Below the pieces are notes generated by a model, which ran no database searches, was not told where the DNA came from, and saw only the letters and a program-made list of their open reading frames with translations. A stretch of 64,000 nt of DNA. Source: Micromonospora echinospora (GTDB lineage Bacteria; Actinomycetota; Actinomycetes; Mycobacteriales; Micromonosporaceae). Every line of letters begins with the position of its first letter. Within the stretch, counting starts at the first letter, position 1. The stretch is from contig NZ_LT607413.1 in assembly GCF_900091495.1 (NCBI RefSeq), positions 2,914,001 to 2,978,000 on the forward strand. Direction: 5' to 3'. The position numbers and the translations under genes were made by a program. This document shows positions 58,283-64,000 of the stretch, piece by piece.

Positions 58283-59488
58283 ATGACGGTCCGGACGACG
58301 CGGCGCGCGGTCCTCGCCGCCGCCACCATGATGGCTGCGGCGGTCGCCGCGACCGCCTGTGGCAGCCCGCAGGAGACCGCCTCCGGTGGCGGTGACGACG
58401 CCGCCCCGGTCAAGGTCGGCCTGGTGTACTCCCAGTCGGGAGCCCTGGCCAGCTACGGCAAGCAGTACATCGAGGGGTTCCGGGCGGGCCTCGACTTCGC
58501 CACCGACGGCACGGGCAAGGTCGACGGCCGGACCATCGAGGTCACCGAGGTCGACGACGCCGGTGACCCGGCCAAGGCGGTGTCGGCAGCGAAGGACCTG
58601 ATCGGCAAGGGGCACAAGATCCTCGCCGGGTCCACCGCCTCCGGGGTGGCGTTGCAGGTCGCCCCGATTGCCGCGCAGAACAAGGTGCTCTTCATCTCCG
58701 GCCCGGCCGCCACCGACGCGGTGACCGGTGCGAACCGCTACACGTTCCGGTCCGGCCGGCAGTCGTACCAGGACGTGGTGACCGCCAAGTCGTTCATCGG
58801 CGACCCGGCCGGCAAGAAGGTCGTGGTGTTCGCCCAGGACGGCGCGTTCGGCGACGCCAACGAGGCCGCCGTCAAGGCCGTCATCGGCGGCGCCGGGGCG
58901 ACCGTGAGCAGCGTCCGGGCCCCGGCCAGCGCGACCGACTTCACCCCGTTCGCCAGCCAGATCACCGCCGCCAAGCCGGACCTGCTCTTCGTCGCCTGGG
59001 CCGGCACCACCGCCCCGGCGATGTGGCAGACCCTCGACCAGCAGGGCGTGCTGACCTCCACCACGGTCGTCACCGGGCTCGACATCCGTGCCTCCTGGGC
59101 GACCTTCGGCGCGGCCGGCACCAAGATCTCGTTCCTGTCGCACTACTTCGACGGGGCCAGCGACACCGAGGCCGCCAAGGCGCTCAAGGCCAAGGTCACC
59201 GGCGGGACGCTCGACCTGTTCCACCCGGACGGCTTCGCCGCCGCCCAGATGGTGGTCCGCGCGGTCGCCGAGGGCGGCGACGACGTGGAGAAGATGGTCA
59301 CCGCGCTCGAAGGCTGGAGCTTCGACGGGGTCAAGGGCAAGATGACCATCCGCAAGGAGGACCACGCCCTGCTCCAGCCGATGTACCAGGCCAGCCTCAC
59401 CGGCAGCGGCACCGCGTTCACCGCGAGCGCCCAGAAGAGCCTCACCGGCGACGAGTCCGCGCCGCCGGTCGTGGCGATGAAGGGCTGA
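58283..59488 (+). CDS. Branched-chain amino-acid/amide ABC solute-binding lipoprotein
   Basis: 401 aa. A signal ending in ATACGS (lipobox-like, Cys about residue 30) precedes a Leu/Ile/Val-binding-protein fold: VKVGLVYSQSGALASYGKQYIEGF, ILAGSTASGVALQVAPIAAQNKVLFI, TFRSGRQSYQDV and WSFDGVKGKMTIRKEDHALLQPMYQ. Ligands of the HAAT class include branched-chain amino acids, amides and urea. It heads a five-gene operon with LivG-, LivF-, LivH- and LivM-like proteins. ATG at 58283. Confidence 0.93.
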   Translation: MTVRTTRRAVLAAATMMAAAVAATACGSPQETASGGGDDAAPVKVGLVYSQSGALASYGKQYIEGFRAGLDFATDGTGKVDGRTIEVTEVDDAGDPAKAVSAAKDLIGKGHKILAGSTASGVALQVAPIAAQNKVLFISGPAATDAVTGANRYTFRSGRQSYQDVVTAKSFIGDPAGKKVVVFAQDGAFGDANEAAVKAVIGGAGATVSSVRAPASATDFTPFASQITAAKPDLLFVAWAGTTAPAMWQTLDQQGVLTSTTVVTGLDIRASWATFGAAGTKISFLSHYFDGASDTEAAKALKAKVTGGTLDLFHPDGFAAAQMVVRAVAEGGDDVEKMVTALEGWSFDGVKGKMTIRKEDHALLQPMYQASLTGSGTAFTASAQKSLTGDESAPPVVAMKG

Positions 59489-59495
59489 TCCGACG

Positions 59496-60239
59496 ATGCT
59501 CGCCACCCGCGGTCTGACCTGGCGGATCGGTGAGGTCGCCATCGTCGACGACGTGCACCTCGACCTGACGGCCGGAGAGTTCCTCGGCGTGATCGGGCCG
59601 AACGGTGCCGGCAAGACCTCACTGTTCAACCTGATCACCGGCCTGCGTCGCCCCACCACCGGAACGGTCCTGCTGGACGGGAGGGACATCAGCGCCCTCC
59701 CGCCGCACCGGCGGGCCCGGCTCGGGCTGGGGCGCACCTTCCAGGCGTCCTCGGTCTTCGGCTCGCTCAGCGTGCGGGAGAACGTGCGGCTCGCCGTCCA
59801 GGCGCACCGCGGGGGTTCGATGAAGCTGTGGCGGCGGGCGGCGGCCGACCGGGAGGTGGTCGCCGCCGCCGACGCGGCGCTCGACCGGGTCGGCCTCGCC
59901 CACCGGGGTACGGCGCTCGCCGGCACCCTCGCCCACGGCGAGAAGCGCAAGCTGGAGATCGCCCTGCTGCTCGCCGGAGAACCCCGGGTGATGCTGCTGG
60001 ACGAGCCGATGGCCGGGGTCAGCGCCGAGGACGTCCCCGAACTGGTCAGCGTGATCAAGTCGCTGACCGGGGAGAGCGGCCGGGCGGTGCTCATGGTCGA
60101 GCACCACATGGACGTGATCCTGGAGCTGGCCGACCGGATCGCCGTGATGCACCACGGCGCGCTGCTCGCCTGCGACACCCCGGAGACGGTGATGGCCAAC
60201 CCCACCGTCCAGGAGGCATACCTGGGGGAGGCCCTGTGA
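59496..60239 (+). CDS. livG: Branched-chain amino-acid ABC ATPase, LivG type
   Basis: 247 aa. Walker A GPNGAGKTS (about 34-42), FQASSVFGSLSVRENV of the LivG subgroup, signature in LAHGEKRKLEIALLLAGEP (LAHGE variant), Walker B VMLLDEPMAGVS and switch His in MVEHHMD. It powers import with the partner LivF-like ATPase. It begins seven bases after the solute-binding gene and overlaps the next gene (GTGA). Confidence 0.93.
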   Translation: MLATRGLTWRIGEVAIVDDVHLDLTAGEFLGVIGPNGAGKTSLFNLITGLRRPTTGTVLLDGRDISALPPHRRARLGLGRTFQASSVFGSLSVRENVRLAVQAHRGGSMKLWRRAAADREVVAAADAALDRVGLAHRGTALAGTLAHGEKRKLEIALLLAGEPRVMLLDEPMAGVSAEDVPELVSVIKSLTGESGRAVLMVEHHMDVILELADRIAVMHHGALLACDTPETVMANPTVQEAYLGEAL

Positions 60240-60997
60240 CCGCCATCCTCACCGTCGAGGACCTGTCGGTCCGGATCGCCGGGCTGCACATCCTCCAGGG
60301 GGTGTCCTTCACGGTCGCCCCGACCGGGGTCACCGTGCTGCTCGGGCGCAACGGCGTCGGCAAGACCACCACGTTGCGTGCCGTCGTCGGGCTCACCCCG
60401 GCCGGCGGCGAGGTGACCGGCCGGGTCCGGATGGGCGAGCGCAGCCTGCTCGACCGGCCCACCCACCGGCTGGTCCGGGACGGCCTCGGCTACGTACCCG
60501 AGGACCGCTGCGTCTTCGCCGGCCTCACCGTCGCCGAGAACCTGCGGCTCGCCGAGCGGCGCGGCAGCACCCCGGCGTACGACCGGGTGTTCGCGCTCTT
60601 CCCGGAGCTGGACCGGCGCGGACGCCAGCGGGCCGGCTCGCTCTCCGGCGGCCAGCAGCAGATGCTCGCCATCGGCCGGGTGCTGCTCAACGACAACAAG
60701 CTGCTCCTGGTCGACGAGCCGACCAAGGGGCTCGCCCCGAAGGTGGTGACCGAGGTGGCCGAGGTGCTGGAACGCGTCGCCGAGACGGTGCCGGTGCTGC
60801 TCGTCGAGCAGAACCTCGCCGTGGTGCGCCGGCTCGCCACCGACGCGGTGGTGATCGACGCCGGGCGGGTCGCCTGGAGCGGCAGCGCCCGGGACCTGCT
60901 CGCCGAGGCGGAGCTGACGAAGTCGCTGCTCGGCGTCGGATCGGCGGAGGCGCACTCCCCGGGCCCCGCAGTGGCGAGGAAGGACCAGCTCGCATGA
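60236..60997 (+). CDS. livF: Branched-chain amino-acid ABC ATPase, LivF type
   Basis: 253 aa. Walker A GRNGVGKTT, GYVPEDRCVFAGLTVAENLRLA (LivF-type VPEDR), signature LSGGQQQMLAIGRVL, Walker B LLVDEPTKGLAP and switch His replaced by Gln (LLVEQN), as is usual in LivF. GTG at 60236 overlaps the livG stop, and its stop overlaps the permease ATG. Confidence 0.93.
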   Translation: MTAILTVEDLSVRIAGLHILQGVSFTVAPTGVTVLLGRNGVGKTTTLRAVVGLTPAGGEVTGRVRMGERSLLDRPTHRLVRDGLGYVPEDRCVFAGLTVAENLRLAERRGSTPAYDRVFALFPELDRRGRQRAGSLSGGQQQMLAIGRVLLNDNKLLLVDEPTKGLAPKVVTEVAEVLERVAETVPVLLVEQNLAVVRRLATDAVVIDAGRVAWSGSARDLLAEAELTKSLLGVGSAEAHSPGPAVARKDQLA

Positions 60998-61884
60998 GCA
61001 CCGTCGTGCTGCTCACCCTGACCGGCCTCGGACTGGCCGCGCTCTACTTCCTGGTCGCCTCCGGGCTCTCCCTGGTGTTCGGCCTGGCCGACGTGCTCAA
61101 CTTCGCGCACGGGCTCTTCCTCGGCGTGGGGGCGTACGCGACCTGGTGGGCGTCGGGGAACCTGCCCGGCGCCGGCCCGGACGGCCTCGGCTTCGTGGTG
61201 GCCGCTGCCTTCGGCGTGCTCACCGGCGCGCTGGTCGCGGTGCTGGTGGAGTTGGTGCTGATCCGGCCGCTCTACTCCCGCACCATCGCGCAGGTCCTGG
61301 TCACCGTCGGGCTCTCGCTCGCCGGGGTGGCCCTGCTCCAGGCGGTCTGGGGCGCCGACCCGCGTCCGTTCCCGCGACCGGAGTGGACCCGCCAGGTGAC
61401 CTCGGTGTTCGGGGCGAAGGTGCCGAACGCCGGGCTGCTGCTGATCGTCGCCGCCGGGCTGGTGCTCGCCGCGCTGCTGGCCTTCCTCCGCTTCACCCGG
61501 TACGGCCTGGTGATCCGGGCCGGGGTGGAGAACCGGGAGATGGTCACCGCGCTCGGCATCGACGTGCGGAAGGCGTTCACCCTGGTCTTCGCGATCGGCG
61601 GGGCGGCTGCCGCGCTGGCCGGCGCGCTGGGCGGGGTCTACTTCGGCTCGGTCTCGCCCGGTCAGGGCGGCTCGCTGCTGATCTTCGCGTTCATCGTGGT
61701 GGTGATCGGCGGGATGGGCTCGGTGGTCGGCTCCGCGTACGCGGCCGTCGCGGTCGGGCTGCTGCAACAGTTCGTGAACTACTACGGCACCTCCGGCCTC
61801 GGCGACATCTGCGTCGTCGCGCTGCTGGCCGTGGTGCTGCTGCTCCGTCCGCAGGGCATCGCCGGAAAGGTGGCCACCGCATGA
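60994..61884 (+). CDS. livH: Branched-chain amino-acid ABC permease, LivH type
   Basis: 296 aa with eight or so membrane segments, opening LTLTGLGLAALYFLVASGLSLVFGLADVLNFAHGLFLGVGAY, the LivH signature (GLxxVFGxxxxxNFAHG). EAA-like coupling loop near RAGVENREMVTALGIDVRKAF. Both ends overlap neighbours by four bases. Confidence 0.93.
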   Translation: MSTVVLLTLTGLGLAALYFLVASGLSLVFGLADVLNFAHGLFLGVGAYATWWASGNLPGAGPDGLGFVVAAAFGVLTGALVAVLVELVLIRPLYSRTIAQVLVTVGLSLAGVALLQAVWGADPRPFPRPEWTRQVTSVFGAKVPNAGLLLIVAAGLVLAALLAFLRFTRYGLVIRAGVENREMVTALGIDVRKAFTLVFAIGGAAAALAGALGGVYFGSVSPGQGGSLLIFAFIVVVIGGMGSVVGSAYAAVAVGLLQQFVNYYGTSGLGDICVVALLAVVLLLRPQGIAGKVATA

Positions 61885-63005
61885 CGAACTCCGTGGTCGA
61901 CGGCGCGGTGGAGCCGCCGAAGGCGGCCGTCCCGGCCGAGCCTAGGCCGTCGGGGTGGCAGCGGCTGCGGCCGTTCCTGCCGCTGGTGGCGTTGGCGGTC
62001 GCCGCGATCCTGCCGTACTCGACGGTGCACCTGCCGGGCATCTTCGAGGGGCCGCTGAACTCGCCCGGCACCCTGCAACTGCTCGCCGTCTGCCTGGTCT
62101 TCGGCGGGCTCGCCGCCGGCTACGACCTGCTGTTCGGGCGGACCGGGATGCTCTCCTTCGGGCACGCGCTCTACTTCGCCGCCGGGGTGTACGGCACCGA
62201 CATCCTGGTCACCAAGGCCGGGCTGCCGCTGTGGCAGGCGGCGCTGCTCGCCCTGACCGGCGGGACGACCCTCGCCGCGCTGCTCGGCGCGGTCGCCCTG
62301 CGGACCGTGGGTATCGCCTTCGCCATGGTCACCCTGGCGTTCGCCCAGGTCGGGGCGATCCTGGTGGCCCGGGACTTCGGCGGGCTGACCGGCGGTGAGG
62401 AGGGGCTTCCGCTGGACGTCTCCGGGCTGCCGGCGGCGCTGGTCGGCGTGACGAACACGGTGAACCTGTACTGGCTGGCGTTGGCGTACCTGGCGGTGGT
62501 CGTGCTGGTGGTGCACCGGGTCAGCGCGTCGCCGACCGGACGGGTGCTCGCCGGGCTGCGCGACGACGAGCGGCGGATCGGGGTGCTCGGGCTGGACCCG
62601 TACCGCTTCAAGCTGGTCGCGTTCACCCTGTCGGGTGGGCTGGCGACGGCCGGCGGAGCGGTCTACTGCCTGATCATCGGCGGCGCCTCGCCGCACATCA
62701 CCTCCAGTGAGCTGACGCTCTCCCTGCTGGTCATGGTGGTGCTCGGCGGGCCGGGCACCCGCTGGGGCCCGGTGCTCGGCGGCATCCTCTACATGTACCT
62801 CGACCACCGGCTGACCGCCTTCGGGGCGTCCGAGGCGGTGGACGCGCTGCCCGGCTGGCTCAGCGCCCCGCTCTCGCAGCCGCTGTTCGTGCTCGGCACG
62901 GTGTTCATCCTGGCGGTCTACTTCTTCCCCGGCGGCCTCGCCACCCTGGCCACCCGGCTGGGCCCGCTCCGCACCGCCCTCACCCGCCCCCGCCGGACCC
63001 CCTGA
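61881..63005 (+). CDS. livM: Branched-chain amino-acid ABC permease, LivM type
   Basis: 374 aa. A hydrophilic N-terminus of about 30 residues is followed by about ten membrane segments with GYDLLFGRTGMLSFGHALYFAAGVY (LivM signature) and the coupling loop RVLAGLRDDERRIGVLGLDPYRFKLVAF. Last gene of the operon; a direct duplication spans its stop codon, and a strong hairpin follows. Confidence 0.93.
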   Translation: MTNSVVDGAVEPPKAAVPAEPRPSGWQRLRPFLPLVALAVAAILPYSTVHLPGIFEGPLNSPGTLQLLAVCLVFGGLAAGYDLLFGRTGMLSFGHALYFAAGVYGTDILVTKAGLPLWQAALLALTGGTTLAALLGAVALRTVGIAFAMVTLAFAQVGAILVARDFGGLTGGEEGLPLDVSGLPAALVGVTNTVNLYWLALAYLAVVVLVVHRVSASPTGRVLAGLRDDERRIGVLGLDPYRFKLVAFTLSGGLATAGGAVYCLIIGGASPHITSSELTLSLLVMVVLGGPGTRWGPVLGGILYMYLDHRLTAFGASEAVDALPGWLSAPLSQPLFVLGTVFILAVYFFPGGLATLATRLGPLRTALTRPRRTP

Positions 63006-63059
63006 CCGCACCTGCTCGCCGACTCCGCCGGACTCCCTGACCGCACCTGCTCGCCGCCC
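62990..63059. repeat. 35-bp direct duplication spanning the livM stop
   Basis: Two copies (62990-63024, 63025-63059) of a unit beginning CCGCCGGAC and including CCTGACCGCACCTGCTCGCC; the first copy contains the livM TGA. Confidence 0.85.
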
Positions 63060-63074
63060 CCGCCGCCCCCGCCG

Positions 63075-63107
63075 CCCCCACCGGCCGGCGGGGTCGGCCG
63101 GTGGGGG
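63075..63107 (+). terminator. Terminator after the liv operon
   Basis: 13-bp perfect stem (CCCCCACCGGCCG at 63075-63087 with 63095-63107) and a 7-base loop, 70 bases past the livM stop and 30 bases before the helicase ATG. Confidence 0.85.
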
Positions 63108-63136
63108 ACGGCGGGCCGGACTGGTAGAAAGGGCGG

Positions 63137-64000
63137 ATGGGGGATCGGGCGGCGGTACGGGAGCGGGCCGAGGCGGTGCTGCGGCGCCTGGCCGGTGAGC
63201 ACGCCCGACTGCGCGAGGACCAGTGGCGGGCGATCGAGGCGCTGGTCGTCGACCGGCGTCGGGTGCTCTGCGTCCAGCGCACCGGGTGGGGCAAGTCGGC
63301 CGTCTACTTCGTGGCCACCGCCCTGCTGCGCGGGCGGGACGCCGACACCGCCCCGACCGCCGACACCGCCCCGACCGCCGACACCGCCCCGACCGCCGAC
63401 ACCGCCCCGACCGGCGACGTCGGCCCGACGGTGATCGTGTCGCCGTTGCTGGCGTTGATGCGCAACCAGGTGGAGGCGGCGGCCCGGGCCGGTATCCGGG
63501 CCCGCACCATCAACTCGGCGAACCTCGACGAGTGGGACGGGATCACCGCCGAGATCCACGCCGGCACGGTCGACGTCCTGCTGATCAGTCCCGAACGCCT
63601 CAACAACCCGGACTTCCGGGACACTGTCCTGCCCCGGCTGGCCGCCACGACCGGGCTGCTCGTGGTCGACGAGGCGCACTGCGTCTCCGACTGGGGGCAC
63701 GACTTCCGTCCCGACTACCGCCGGCTGCGTACCTTCCTGACGAACCTGCCGACCGGCACGCCGGTGCTCGCCACCACGGCCACCGCCAACGCCCGGGTCA
63801 CCGCCGACGTCGCCGATCAGCTCGACACCACCGCTGGTGCCCCGGGCACCGACCGGGCGGACGTGCTGGTGCTGCGCGGCAGCCTGGACCGGGAGTCGCT
63901 GCGGCTGGCCGTACTCGACCTGCCCAGCCCGGCGCACCGGCTCGGCTGGCTCGCCGACCACCTGGACCGCCTCCCCGGCTCGGGGATTGTCTACACGCTG
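63137..64000 (+). CDS. RecQ-like ATP-dependent DNA helicase, 5' part
   Basis: 288 codons before the window ends. Superfamily 2 motifs: LREDQWRAIEALVVDRRRVLCVQRTGWGKSAVYF (motifs 0 and I), IVSPLLALMRNQV (Ia), LLISPERLNNPDF (Ib-like), VVDEAHCVSDWGHDFRPDYRRL (motif II DEAH and RecQ aromatic loop) and LATTATAN (motif III). It unwinds DNA 3' to 5' in repair. Between motifs I and Ia lies a five-copy hexapeptide repeat (ADTAPT). ATG at 63137; the C-terminal helicase half, RQC and HRDC lie outside the window. Confidence 0.9.
   Translation, partial: MGDRAAVRERAEAVLRRLAGEHARLREDQWRAIEALVVDRRRVLCVQRTGWGKSAVYFVATALLRGRDADTAPTADTAPTADTAPTADTAPTGDVGPTVIVSPLLALMRNQVEAAARAGIRARTINSANLDEWDGITAEIHAGTVDVLLISPERLNNPDFRDTVLPRLAATTGLLVVDEAHCVSDWGHDFRPDYRRLRTFLTNLPTGTPVLATTATANARVTADVADQLDTTAGAPGTDRADVLVLRGSLDRESLRLAVLDLPSPAHRLGWLADHLDRLPGSGIVYTL
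63341..63430. repeat. 18-bp tandem repeats inside the helicase gene
   Basis: Four identical units GCCGACACCGCCCCGACC (starting 63341, 63359, 63377, 63395) and a diverged fifth (63413-63430). They encode ADTAPT in frame and are absent from ordinary RecQ proteins. Confidence 0.92.

Noticed and set aside
1..64000. tRNA, rRNA, riboswitch or phage/plasmid genes
   Set aside because: None was recognised by reading intergenic gaps for cloverleaf or known motif patterns; a tRNAscan or Rfam search would be decisive.

Overview
The window is about 73% G+C by eye, with strong G/C third-position bias, frequent GTG starts (some TTG) and many ATGA or GTGA overlaps. With a rex-hemA-hemC-hemD-hemB cluster, Crp/LacI-controlled sugar catabolism, SigE-family sigma, Ser/Thr kinase, RsbU-like phosphatase and a prokaryotic phospholipase A2, it is chromosomal DNA of a mycelial actinomycete. 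The general character fits Micromonosporaceae (Micromonospora-like); this is inference from gene content, not a database match. No tRNA, rRNA, insertion sequence, phage module or CRISPR array was recognised.

Layout. 1-2.2 kb: end of a HAD phosphatase and a two-component system. 2.2-8.2 kb: redox repressor Rex, with a Rex operator ahead of it, leads an overlapping haem operon. 8.2-16.1 kb: secreted and envelope proteins (Tat-exported M23 peptidase, large modular extracellular nuclease, GNAT, membrane-anchored lytic transglycosylase) and a small zinc-ribbon protein. 16.2-23.1 kb: cyclase/NB-ARC/TPR protein, phospholipase A2, secreted glycoside hydrolase-like protein, amino-acid permease. 23.2-30.2 kb: an arabinan/arabinoside locus (GH51, solute-binding protein, two permeases, GH43) divergent from a LacI repressor, with two tandem operators and a Crp-like dyad between them; two near-identical 44-bp palindromes bracket the locus. 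30.4-33.2 kb: an unrecognised, translationally coupled gene pair (a Lys/Arg-free acidic protein and a four-CxxC protein) followed by a BON-like/methyltransferase fusion. 33.4-41.2 kb: ABC-F ATPase, ROK kinase, TPR, Smr, DUF4386-type membrane protein, a HicAB toxin-antitoxin module with a dyad operator, and an M28 peptidase with a membrane domain. 41.4-45.7 kb: RsbU-like phosphatase, CHASE3 histidine kinase, response regulator and inositol-phosphatase-like gene, all overlapping. 45.9-53.8 kb: secreted coiled-coil protein, membrane-fused spermidine-synthase-like protein, Ser/Thr kinase with an extracellular CBM2-like domain, Trk/Ktr potassium uptake pair, glycerophosphodiesterase. 53.8-58.1 kb: SigE-family sigma gene behind a membrane-anchored partner, a low-complexity gap, GNAT/GntR pair, and a DivIVA-like pair. 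58.3-63.0 kb: complete liv-type branched-chain amino-acid/amide ABC operon. 63.1 kb to the end: 5' part of a RecQ-like helicase.

The best candidates for something undescribed are the coupled pair at 30472-32351, the BON-like/methyltransferase fusion at 32483-33217 and the CBM2-like receptor kinase at 48642-50423. Several smaller observations concern tandem repeats that overlap start or stop codons, and gene-end hairpins.
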